Origin: Clostridia bacterium
GTDB lineage: Bacteria > Bacillota > Clostridia > UMGS1883
NCBI GenBank assembly: GCA_021202495.1
Contig: JAJQCX010000071.1
Span: 14,385 to 36,468, forward strand
Direction of reading: 5' to 3'
DNA length: 22,084 nt
Position numbers and translations under genes: made by a program. This document shows, in pieces, positions 1-6,564 of this stretch. Below the pieces are notes generated by a model. The model was not told the DNA's origin. It did not search any database and was given only the letters and a program-made list of their open reading frames with translations. Numbering within the stretch: position 1 is the stretch's first letter; each line of letters begins with the position of its first letter.

Positions 1-112
1 GCCCGGTTTAAAAAAAGCCGTTGTGTCTTGCCTTGTCGGAGTTACCGACAATTTTTATTATAAATCAGTTTTTGTCGAATTGCAAGATTTTTTGCGGATT
101 TATTTGCGGGTG
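1..112. repeat. 112-bp direct repeat, copy 1 (toxin promoter/leader of an off-window copy)
   Basis: This stretch is nearly identical (three differences by eye) to 416-527. It holds a minus-strand promoter and a leader with an early hairpin, TTGTCGG/CCGACAA. In the second copy the same sequence drives the 22-residue toxin gene. Here transcription would run off the left edge of the window, so a second toxin module probably lies immediately outside. The repeat is seen directly; the neighbouring module is inferred. Confidence 0.85.
57..85 (-). promoter_or_regulatory. Minus-strand promoter, left-edge toxin copy
   Basis: Read on the minus strand, the -35 is TTGCAA (80-85), the spacer is 17 nt and the -10 is TATAAT (57-62). 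Spacing and hexamers match the vegetative SigA consensus. The transcript would start near position 50 and leave the window. Confidence 0.65.
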
Positions 113-161
113 AACCGCAACTTTTGTGAGGAAAATGTTGTAATCAGATATTAAATAACGG

Positions 162-190
162 TTGACAAGCGGGAGAAAAAATGATATTAT
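162..190 (+). promoter_or_regulatory. Promoter of candidate antitoxin RNA
   Basis: The -35 is a consensus TTGACA (162-167), the spacer is 17 nt and the -10 is TATTAT (185-190). It points toward the convergent toxin gene with only about 50 nt between the predicted start and the shared terminator. No ORF follows it, so the product is most likely a small untranslated RNA. Confidence 0.7.
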
Positions 191-196
191 AAATAT

Positions 197-283
197 GAAA
201 AAGGCAAGACCTCAAACGGTTATGCCGTGTTAACGTTTAAAAAAATAACGCCAACTTTTAGCAGCGGTGGGCGTTATTTTTTT
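197..283 (+). ncRNA. Candidate type I antitoxin RNA
   Basis: The boundaries are the predicted start of the promoter at 162-190 and the hairpin with T-run at 241-282, giving an RNA of roughly 87 nt. It is complementary to the 3' end of the toxin message, including the last toxin codons. It also carries ACCTC (209-213), which could touch the toxin Shine-Dalgarno. Its 5' part contains GGCAAGAC and CGGTTATGCCG, two words also found in the same order in the toxin mRNA leader. The layout of short membrane toxin, convergent RNA and shared bidirectional terminator is that of type I modules such as Fst/RNAII. The antitoxin role is inferred from this arrangement. Confidence 0.5.
241..282. terminator. 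Shared bidirectional terminator of the toxin/antitoxin RNAs
   Basis: A 12-bp perfect stem (241-252 with 270-281, AAAAATAACGCC and complement) has A-runs and T-runs on both flanks, so it can terminate transcription from either side. The toxin stop codon (274-276) lies inside it. Confidence 0.8.
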
Positions 284-342
284 ATGACGTATAATGTGAA
301 AAGTATGACAATCAATACAAGTATCATGCTTTCTACTGTCAT
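274..342 (-). CDS. 22-residue hydrophobic peptide, putative holin-like type I toxin
   Basis: The ORF is too short for standard gene finding but carries every mark of a translated gene. A perfect AAAGGAGGTG Shine-Dalgarno lies 10 nt upstream of ATG (342-340), and TAA is at 274-276. The peptide starts MTVESM, continues with about 14 hydrophobic residues (ILVLIVILFTLYVI) and ends in KK. This is the pattern of single-span membrane toxins of the holin-like (Hol_Tox) and Fst groups, which depolarise the membrane when overproduced. The 5' leader is about 120 nt, begins with a hairpin (449-467), and contains CACCTTTT (386-393), which can pair with the Shine-Dalgarno region and may hold translation off. 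The other in-frame-looking ATG at 350 runs straight into TGA and is rejected as a start. Family assignment is by pattern and not by alignment. Confidence 0.65.
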   Translation of the reverse strand: MTVESMILVLIVILFTLYVIKK

Positions 343-404
343 AAAGCCATCACCTCCTTTCCGTTTTGGATTTCGCGCAGAGACCAAAAGGTGAATGGAG
401 TGCG

Positions 405-449
405 ACGGCATAACCGCCCGGTTTAAAAAAAGCCGTTGTGTCTTGCCTT
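405..449. repeat. Right arm of nested inverted repeats around the toxin gene
   Basis: ACGGCATAACCG (405-416) and GTCTTGCCTT (440-449) are the exact reverse complements of CGGTTATGCCGT (217-228) and AAGGCAAGAC (201-210). The two pairs are nested around the toxin gene. As a result the toxin mRNA leader and the convergent RNA leader read the same words in the same order. Confidence 0.75.
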
Positions 450-527
450 GTCGGAGTTACCGACAATTTTCATTATAAATCAATTTTTGTCGAATTGCAA
501 GATTTTTTGCGGATTTGTTTGCGGGTG
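416..527. repeat. 112-bp direct repeat, copy 2 (toxin promoter/leader)
   Basis: This is the second copy of 1-112, about 97% identical by eye. It contains the toxin promoter and the first ~50 nt of the toxin leader, including the 5' hairpin TTGTCGG-TAACT-CCGACAA at 449-467. Confidence 0.85.
472..500 (-). promoter_or_regulatory. Promoter of the toxin gene
   Basis: On the minus strand, -35 is TTGCAA (495-500), the spacer is 17 nt and -10 is TATAAT (472-477). The predicted start is near 465, which puts the 5' hairpin at the very beginning of the message, where it would protect the RNA end. Confidence 0.7.
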
Positions 528-550
528 CGGTAAATCCAGATAAAAAAATG

Positions 551-579
551 TTGCATTTTTCATCGGGATATGCTAAGAT
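551..579 (+). promoter_or_regulatory. Promoter of structured RNA unit 1
   Basis: TTGCAT (551-556), a 17-nt spacer and TAAGAT (574-579). The same architecture recurs exactly 213 bp downstream. The predicted start is at or just before the first helix of the RNA unit. Confidence 0.6.
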
Positions 580-585
580 GATTTT

Positions 586-750
586 GCGACGTATTTTAAT
601 ATTTCTCTCTTTAAAGTATGTGTTTTTACTGTTATGGTAAAAACGCAGGCTCTCTTTTGGCATACTTTGTTGAGAGAAAAAATGCGTCGCAGCAGTTGGA
701 GCAGTGCGTTTTTCGGTGCGTCGGCTTCAATGCGGCGCACTTTTTATTTT
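586..750 (+). ncRNA. Structured RNA unit 1 (unrecognised family)
   Basis: Helices by eye: P1 585-597 with 679-691 (13 bp, one G-U); P2 602-609 with 672-679; P3 613-620 with 661-668; P4 622-629 with 637-644, closing a short loop. The internal loop contains GCTCT (649-653), which can pair with GGAGC (698-702) as a pseudoknot. An intrinsic terminator follows (716-723 with 733-740, then TTTTTATTTT). The second unit at 799-966 keeps every helix, and several are kept by compensatory change: P2 is TTTCTCTC/GAGAGAAA here but built from ACAAACCC/GGGTTGT there. This supports selection on RNA structure. I do not recognise the family. It lacks the hallmark loops of c-di-GMP, glycine, SAM and fluoride riboswitches that I know. 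It may be a trans-acting small RNA. Confidence 0.6.
716..750 (+). terminator. Intrinsic terminator of RNA unit 1
   Basis: An 8-bp GC-rich stem (716-723 with 733-740) is followed by TTTTTATTTT. TTTTTCGGT (709-717) can also pair with ACCGAAAAA (751-759) across the T-run, an arrangement repeated in unit 2. The hairpin may therefore have a second, longer state. Confidence 0.7.
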
Positions 751-763
751 ACCGAAAAAAGTA

Positions 764-792
764 TTGCATTTTCTATCAATATATGGTAGGAT
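764..792 (+). promoter_or_regulatory. Promoter of structured RNA unit 2
   Basis: TTGCAT (764-769), a 17-nt spacer and TAGGAT (787-792), the same layout as unit 1. The spacer sequence differs from unit 1 while both hexamers persist, which supports a real promoter. Confidence 0.6.
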
Positions 793-798
793 ACTTTT

Positions 799-966
799 GC
801 GACGTATTTTAATAACAAACCCTCATAAAGATATACGTTTTTACTGTTCGGTAAAAACGTAAGCTCTTTTCGTATACTTTTATGTGGGTTGTATAGGAAA
901 ATGCGTCGCAGCAATAAGAGCAGCGTTTTTCGGTGCGTTCGCTTTTGTTGCGGGCGCACTTTTTTA
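799..966 (+). ncRNA. Structured RNA unit 2, upstream of the LRR gene
   Basis: The fold is that of unit 1: P1 798-810 with 898-910; P2 around 814-826 with 881-893; P3 around 827-837 with 871-880; P4 hairpin TTTTTAC/GTAAAAA (838-857); pseudoknot GCTCTT (863-868) with AAGAGC (916-921), six perfect pairs; terminator 933-966. It ends only about 35 nt before the start codon of the leucine-rich-repeat gene. It could therefore act as a cis-regulatory leader with terminator read-through, or be an independent small RNA like unit 1. Its role is not known. Confidence 0.6.
933..966 (+). terminator. Terminator between RNA unit 2 and the LRR gene
   Basis: GTGCGTTCGC (933-942) pairs with GCGGGCGCAC (950-959), including two G-U pairs, followed by a T-run. 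TTTTTCGGT (926-934) and ACCGAAAAA (970-978) flank it as in unit 1. Expression of the downstream gene from this promoter requires read-through. Confidence 0.7.
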
Positions 967-1001
967 AATACCGAAAAATAAAATTTTGGAGGGATTCACC
1001 A

Positions 1002-1418
1002 ATGAAAAAAACAAAACTTATTTTAGCCGCGCTTTTTTGCATGGTAATGGCAACATTATTAATTCCGGCAATAGGCGCAAGCGCTGAGGAATACTCCGGC
1101 ACCTGCGGAGACAATTTAACATGGAGTCTTAATATAAACACCGGCGTGATGACAATAAGCGGAACGGGAAATATGAATAATTACCCGCTATACGGCAGGC
1201 AAGTTCCGTGGAAGGATTACATCACAAATATTACGGCAGTCGTAATAGACTATGGAGCAACAAGCATTGGCAGTTATGCGTTTCGCAATTGTACAGCATT
1301 AACTGGTGTGACAATCCCCGACAGCATAACGAGTATCTATGAGTATGCGTTTTCAGGCTGCACTTCATTAACGAGTGTGACAATCCCCGACAGTGTAACA
1401 AGGATCTCCCGCTGTTAG
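1002..1418 (+). pseudogene. 5' fragment of a secreted BspA-like leucine-rich-repeat protein
   Basis: The start is ATG at 1002, with GGAGGG about 10 nt upstream. The 138-residue product has a clear signal peptide (MKKTK, hydrophobic core, cleavage expected after ASA near residue 28). A BspA-type N-terminal segment follows (SGTCGDNLTWSLN, TGVMTISGTG) and then two LRR_5 repeats with the pattern YAFxxCTxLTxVTIPDSxT. BspA-type proteins are surface or secreted adhesin-like proteins and normally carry many more repeats. The third repeat breaks in mid-motif: after GTAACAAG the expected sequence (as at 1259-1265) changes to GATCTCCC and the frame ends at TAG. The change coincides with the end of the recombinase operon, so the gene appears interrupted by insertion. 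A naturally short protein is less likely. Confidence 0.75.
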
Positions 1419-1508
1419 ACAAAGACTAAAAAATAATGCATCTCCCAACAGGCAATGTCGCGTGTTAATACCACCCGATTGGGAAATACATCATCTTTAT
1501 CGCATATA

Positions 1509-3101
1509 TTATTTAACTGCCGGCACATTCTCAAAAACATCCTGAAATCTGTATACAATTTCAATCCTGTTGCCGGAATATACCTTGACCTTATCTATGA
1601 AGTACAAAAGCATCTCGTTTGTGAAGCTTTCCTTTGAAAGAACATCCTCGGCTTTTTCAGCAAGTTTTACACTGCTGTTATTTTTTTGACTTAAAACGGT
1701 GTTAAGCTCATTTTCATATTGAGCCAGTTCATCCTTTAGCTTTTCTTCCTCATCAAACAGCTTGGCCTTAATCGTAATGTAATCATCTCTTGAAATCAAG
1801 TCATCCACATATTTTTCGTATGCGGATTTGCGCTCATATGATTTCTGTTTAAGCTGTCGCTCTGTTTGAGCAATACAGGCTCGGATATTGCTTTCTGTTC
1901 CGTGCGTTGCGGCTTCCGCGTTCATTAGCTGCCTTTGGTTATCAACAAACGTTTGCAGCTTTTCTCTTAAATCCGTCACAACCGCATTTTCTATATCGTC
2001 CTCATAGAATTTCTCACCCACGGGGCAATCCGTACTCTCGTTGGCGGCTGACCTCGTGCATAGATAATATATCCTTTTACTGTACGGATACCGTGCCATC
2101 GCTCGTCCGCATATACCGCATATAACAAGAGAACGAAGTAAATACTCCACCGGTGCGCAAACGCGCTCCTCGGTGATTTTTCTTATCGTGCTTTTGGCTT
2201 TTTCAAATTCCTCGTTTGTCACAATCGCTTCGTGGCAGTTCGGAACAACAATCCATTCGCTCTCATCGTTTTTTACAGTGTGCTTATTGTAGATTGACTT
2301 CCACTTCTTTGTGTTGGAAACCATAGCGCCCGTATATATCTTTGTCTGCAATATTCGGCGAATACTTGGAGTGCCCCAACAGGAATGGCTTGAAGCATTA
2401 GCGAATTTTGTACTGTCGGGATGTGTCCTCTTGTAGTGCTTAGCGGGAGTTTCAATACCATCGTTATTCAATATCTTAGCTATCTCCAACGTTTTCTTTC
2501 CCGCAAGAGCAAGGTCAAATATCAGCCTTACGACAGGCGCGGTATCGGGATTGATAACAAGCTTATTCTTGTTATTCGGGTCTTTCATATAACCATACGG
2601 AGCTTCGGAGCCTATCCACTGCCCCTTGTTCTTTTTTGCACAAAACACCGTCCGCACCTTTTGTGAAAGGTCACGGCTGTATGAGGAATAAACAATATAC
2701 TTCATAACAACCTCCATACCCGCTGTAGTGCCTTTGTAATCATCGCTGTCGTAACCGTCATTTACGGATATAAACCGAACTCCGAGAAAGGGGAAAATTC
2801 TTTCAAGATAATCGCCAATCTCGACGTAATCACGAAAGAAGCGGCTGAAATCCTTGCAGATGATAACATCGGCTTCGCTATTTTTAACGCGCTCTATCAT
2901 ATGTTCAAACGCCGGTCTGTCACCGTTAGTCCCCGAATATCCATCATCGACAAATTCCTCGACGACAGCACCCGCAAGGTCGGGATGGTCGGTTATGTAT
3001 TTATGCAAAAGCTTTCTCTGATTTGATATGCTTTCACTCTCGGATTTAAACTTTAAATCATCGTCCGCCGATGAAAGCCTTATGTACAGAAATATTGTCA
3101 T
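1509..3101 (-). CDS. Large serine recombinase, third gene of the trio
   Basis: The 530-residue protein has the three-part architecture of large serine integrases. The N-terminal resolvase domain (about 1-150) has the YIRLS motif with catalytic Ser10 and the DFSRFFRDY arginine motif. A recombinase domain spans about 160-290. A zinc ribbon follows (CGICGRAMARYPYSKRIYYL then further Cys), then a coiled-coil-rich C-terminus. It would cut and religate att-site DNA for integration or excision. The start ATG overlaps the stop of the gene before it by 4 nt (ATGA), and a GGAGG site sits just upstream, so translation is coupled. It is the last gene of the operon and ends about 100 bp from the presumed element end. 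All visible catalytic residues are intact. Confidence 0.93.
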   Translation of the reverse strand: MTIFLYIRLSSADDDLKFKSESESISNQRKLLHKYITDHPDLAGAVVEEFVDDGYSGTNGDRPAFEHMIERVKNSEADVIICKDFSRFFRDYVEIGDYLERIFPFLGVRFISVNDGYDSDDYKGTTAGMEVVMKYIVYSSYSRDLSQKVRTVFCAKKNKGQWIGSEAPYGYMKDPNNKNKLVINPDTAPVVRLIFDLALAGKKTLEIAKILNNDGIETPAKHYKRTHPDSTKFANASSHSCWGTPSIRRILQTKIYTGAMVSNTKKWKSIYNKHTVKNDESEWIVVPNCHEAIVTNEEFEKAKSTIRKITEERVCAPVEYLLRSLVICGICGRAMARYPYSKRIYYLCTRSAANESTDCPVGEKFYEDDIENAVVTDLREKLQTFVDNQRQLMNAEAATHGTESNIRACIAQTERQLKQKSYERKSAYEKYVDDLISRDDYITIKAKLFDEEEKLKDELAQYENELNTVLSQKNNSSVKLAEKAEDVLSKESFTNEMLLYFIDKVKVYSGNRIEIVYRFQDVFENVPAVK

Positions 3102-4789
3102 TGTGTTCCCTCCTGTTCTTTTATCGCTTCGACAAGTGTTTCAAGCTCATCGGCATATTTTAGTTTTATCTCAACGCGAATACCGTTATCGTCGTACACA
3201 GTGATTTTTTCAACAAAGGCATCCGCTATCTCGCGGGTTATTTTCCTTGTCTTTAAAAGCTCCTTGATGTTCTTTAGCCACTTGTTATCTGTTGAGAGCG
3301 TTTTATTAAGCTTTCTGCGGTTTACTTCAAGGGCGTTTAAGCGAGTACTTAATTCCTTGCACTCATCATCATACTTTTGCTTGTGATAGATATAGTCCTC
3401 CGCGCTGCGTATGCCGTCCGCATAATCCTCATACAATACCTCTCTGTTTCTTTGCAGCCTTTGAAGCCGAGCCACAATTTCGGTTATTTCCTTTTCAAGT
3501 GATTTCTGCTTTGCGGTCATATACCCCGTGTTCTTCATCTTTTCGATTGCCGCATTTATATCAGCAAATAAGGCTATTTGGTCTGATAAGAGCTGCCCGA
3601 CTATTTTAACGAGCTTATCCTCGCGAATGTAGTGATATGATTTACATCGGTTATACCAAGGATTGAGACAGCCGTACCGCGCAGAAGAACCCGATATGTT
3701 GGGATACTTTCGGTTGTATCCCATATTCGAGCCGCAGTCACCGCAGCATATATTGGTGAATATCGGCTGATGCTTCTCTCTGTATTTTCTTGAAGCGTCA
3801 AGCCGGTTCGCATAATCATTGCTTGCCTTATCCATTTCAGCCTTTATTTTTTCAAAGCTTTCTCTGTCAATCAAGGCGGGGTGCATATCGGGAAGAACGC
3901 GCCATTTGCTTTCATCAAGCTCTTTCTTTGCCTCAGGTTGTCCGAGATAGAGTGCTTTCGTCCTGCGTCCGAACACAAGATTTCCGAGATATGTGGGATT
4001 ACGCAATATATGCTTTACGGTAGCCGTAGTCCAAATGCTGTCGGCATACATTTCTTTTGCGTTCTGTTTCCGTATATACCGCAGCTTTCCGGGCGAGGGA
4101 ATGTTGTCGGCATTAAGTCCCTTTACTATCGCACTGTAGCCTTTGCCGTTTAATTTCTCGGCAAAGATACGTTTAACAATAGGCGCGGTATCGGGGTCAA
4201 TATCAAGCCTGTATGCTTTATCTTTTGATTTCATATATCCGTATGGTATCATACCTGCGATATACTCTCCCGCAAGCTGTTTGGTATGTACAGCCGTTGA
4301 TACCTTTTTTGATATGTCCTTTGAATAATAGCTGTTGATTATGTTTTTCAGCGGTATAAGCAAACTCTCGGCACTGCCGTCAGTTTCGTAGCTGTCGTAT
4401 CTGTCGGCAACAGAGATAAACCGCACACCCATCGCGGGGAATATGTTTTCAAGCAAGTTGCCCGCTTCAATATAGTTTCGGGAAAATCTCGAAAAGTCCT
4501 TAACAACCAATGCCTTTATTCTGCCTTGCTTAATATCATTAAGCAAACGCTGAAATTCGGGTCTGTTCTCGTTGGTGCCTGTCCAACCGTTGTCTATGTA
4601 TGTATCGACAAGATTTAAAAACGGGTGTTCCTCTATGTATTCCTCACAAATGCCGACCTGTCCGTCAATGGATTCGCCGTTGTCGTCTTTGCCGCTGTTT
4701 TCTATGGAAAGCCGAGCGTATATTGCCGTTTCCCACGTTGTTATAACATTGCTTATGCAGGTGTTTTCACTTTTTCTTTGTCTGCCCAT
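3098..4789 (-). CDS. Large serine recombinase, second gene of the trio
   Basis: The 563-residue protein has a resolvase domain with YARLS (catalytic Ser28) and KDFSRFSRNY around residue 98-106. A recombinase domain follows, then a zinc ribbon beginning CCGDCGSNMG, and a long helical C-terminal part expected to be a coiled coil. It has about 20 residues before the resolvase fold, longer than its two neighbours. Its start lies inside the end of the first recombinase gene (37-nt overlap), with GGAGG just upstream, and its stop overlaps the third gene by 4 nt. The tight overlaps suggest the three proteins are made together. Whether they act as a complex or on different sites cannot be told from sequence. 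Confidence 0.93.
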   Translation of the reverse strand: MGRQRKSENTCISNVITTWETAIYARLSIENSGKDDNGESIDGQVGICEEYIEEHPFLNLVDTYIDNGWTGTNENRPEFQRLLNDIKQGRIKALVVKDFSRFSRNYIEAGNLLENIFPAMGVRFISVADRYDSYETDGSAESLLIPLKNIINSYYSKDISKKVSTAVHTKQLAGEYIAGMIPYGYMKSKDKAYRLDIDPDTAPIVKRIFAEKLNGKGYSAIVKGLNADNIPSPGKLRYIRKQNAKEMYADSIWTTATVKHILRNPTYLGNLVFGRRTKALYLGQPEAKKELDESKWRVLPDMHPALIDRESFEKIKAEMDKASNDYANRLDASRKYREKHQPIFTNICCGDCGSNMGYNRKYPNISGSSARYGCLNPWYNRCKSYHYIREDKLVKIVGQLLSDQIALFADINAAIEKMKNTGYMTAKQKSLEKEITEIVARLQRLQRNREVLYEDYADGIRSAEDYIYHKQKYDDECKELSTRLNALEVNRRKLNKTLSTDNKWLKNIKELLKTRKITREIADAFVEKITVYDDNGIRVEIKLKYADELETLVEAIKEQEGTQ

Positions 4790-6408
4790 AATTGCGCCTC
4801 CTCAAAGCTCTTTATGTATTCCACAGCCGTATCAAAACGGTCTTGGTATCTGAAATTAACCTCTATATGTTCATTGTCATAGATGATTATTTTCTCAATC
4901 AAATTCACGATAACGCTTCTTTGAAGCTCCGTGATGTTTTCATATTGCTTAAACGCGTTTATCCAATCATTCTGCGAACTGCCCGCGTCAACAGTCTGCT
5001 GCCGCTCATCCTTTAGAACGGCAAGCGACCGCTGACGTTCGGATATTTTTCTGCTGTAGCCCTCGCTGAACTCTGTGTATTCCTCGCGTGTGATAACACC
5101 GTCTGCCATATCGCTGTACAGGTTTAGCTTCAAATCCTTAAACCGCCCGATTTCGTTCTCTATCTTTTTAATTTGAGCTTCGTAGTTAAAAACCGCTCGC
5201 TGATGTTCGGGGAGCTTGCTTATATATTTAAGAACCTCATCGATATGACTGATGTTCTCTATATGGTCGGTGACAATCCTAAATACTATCTTTGTAAGCT
5301 TCGCTTCACTGAAAGAGTGCGGTGTGCAGCCTTTCTTTGATTTGTTTTTGGAGCATACAAGATAGTGATACTTTTTCTTACCGGACGGCACGGTTTTGCG
5401 TATCATATTGCATCCGCAGCCGCCGCAGAATACAAATCCCGAAAACAGGGGTACGTTTTCATTTTTCGGTGCAGTCCTCACATCACGCTGAAGCAATAGC
5501 TGCACCGTTTCAAAATCCCGCTTGTCGATTATCGGCTCGTGGTTGTTCTCAACGATTATCCAATCGCTTCTGTCGTAATCGAGTATGTGCTTTATCTTAT
5601 GGTTGGGTGTTCCTCGCTTGTGCTGACAAAGTGTTCCGATGTATACCTCGTTCGTGAGAATACGCATAACACTTGTTGGTGTCCAATATGCTCGCTCATT
5701 CGTGCGAAAACCTGTGCGGTAATTCATGCCATTAGATATTTTGTATTCCATAGGACACGGAACACCCAAACCGTTTAGCTTTTCGGCTATTTTGGAGTTG
5801 CACATACCTCCGATACGTTTTGTGAAAATAAACTCCACAATCCGCGCCGCTTCCTCGTCAATAATAAGTTTATTCTTATTGCCGCTATCTTTCTTGTACC
5901 CATAGGTTGTAAACGCGCCTATGAAATCGCCCATCTTGCGCTTGATGTCAAGCTGACTTCGTATCTTGACGGATATATCCCTGCAATACGCATCGTTGAT
6001 TAGGTTCTTAAACGGAACAATCAGCGTATCCTGCTGAGATTTTTCACCGTTGGAATCGTAGTTATCATTGATTGCGATAAACCGTACACCCAAAAACGGA
6101 AAAATCTTTTCAAGATAACGTCCCGCATCGACATAGTTTCTGCCGAAACGGGATAAGTCCTTGCAAATGATACAATTGACCTTTTTCTTTTTGATGTCCT
6201 CCATCATATTCTTGAAAGCGGGGCGGTCAAAATTCACGCCTGAATATCCGTCGTCCGCGTATTCGCGAATGATTGCCATATCATCGTGCTTTGAAACAAA
6301 GTCGCGTATCATTTCCTTTTGACTTACGATTGAATTGCTTTCCGCTTTGTCGCCGTCCTCGCTTGACAGACGGGCATACAGCGCAACATTCCATAGCTTA
6401 TCAGCCAT
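4753..6408 (-). CDS. Large serine recombinase, first gene of the trio
   Basis: The 551-residue protein has the motif YARLSSEDGD near its N-terminus, placing catalytic Ser15. The CKDLSRFGRNY arginine motif is at about 82-92. A recombinase domain covers about 160-310, and a zinc ribbon has Cys328, Cys331, Cys352 and Cys361. The C-terminus is helical. The RLSxED form of the active site resembles the TnpX/Tn4451-type branch of large serine recombinases, a family-level inference. The start ATG at 6408 is preceded by GGAG. The upstream gap (6409-6563) separates it from the DUF6870-like gene and may hold the operon promoter, although no convincing minus-strand -35/-10 pair was found there. Confidence 0.93.
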   Translation of the reverse strand: MADKLWNVALYARLSSEDGDKAESNSIVSQKEMIRDFVSKHDDMAIIREYADDGYSGVNFDRPAFKNMMEDIKKKKVNCIICKDLSRFGRNYVDAGRYLEKIFPFLGVRFIAINDNYDSNGEKSQQDTLIVPFKNLINDAYCRDISVKIRSQLDIKRKMGDFIGAFTTYGYKKDSGNKNKLIIDEEAARIVEFIFTKRIGGMCNSKIAEKLNGLGVPCPMEYKISNGMNYRTGFRTNERAYWTPTSVMRILTNEVYIGTLCQHKRGTPNHKIKHILDYDRSDWIIVENNHEPIIDKRDFETVQLLLQRDVRTAPKNENVPLFSGFVFCGGCGCNMIRKTVPSGKKKYHYLVCSKNKSKKGCTPHSFSEAKLTKIVFRIVTDHIENISHIDEVLKYISKLPEHQRAVFNYEAQIKKIENEIGRFKDLKLNLYSDMADGVITREEYTEFSEGYSRKISERQRSLAVLKDERQQTVDAGSSQNDWINAFKQYENITELQRSVIVNLIEKIIIYDNEHIEVNFRYQDRFDTAVEYIKSFEEAQLWADKEKVKTPA

Positions 6409-6535
6409 AACTTTTCACTCCATTCTTTATATTTGGCTTGTATTTGCATTTCTTGAAGTTGAATAACAAAATCACTTTGCAAATTTACAGCCGTTGGGTA
6501 CATTTTAACGTATAAATTTTCATTGGTCGAGGGCG

Positions 6536-6564
6536 TTGACAAACACCTGAAAGAGCGGTACAAT
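6536..6564 (+). promoter_or_regulatory. Consensus promoter on the strand opposite the element genes
   Basis: TTGACA (6536-6541), 17 nt, TACAAT (6559-6564). It lies at the very 3' end of the DUF6870-like gene and points into it antisense, although every gene around it is on the minus strand. Any transcript would start near 6571. No plus-strand gene follows. Chance occurrence cannot be excluded. Confidence 0.4.

Noticed and set aside
586..966. Interpretation of the RNA units as c-di-GMP, glycine or SAM riboswitches
   Set aside because: The conserved loops of those classes as I know them are not present, and each unit has its own promoter, which is unusual for a tandem riboswitch.
744..1141. 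Minus-strand frames across the structured RNA units
   Set aside because: They cross the terminators and helices of the RNA pair and the start of the LRR gene, and have no ribosome binding site.
6324..6563. 79-residue frame starting with TTG just after the DUF6870-like gene
   Set aside because: There is no ribosome binding site, it runs into the first recombinase gene in another frame, and the product has no recognisable feature.
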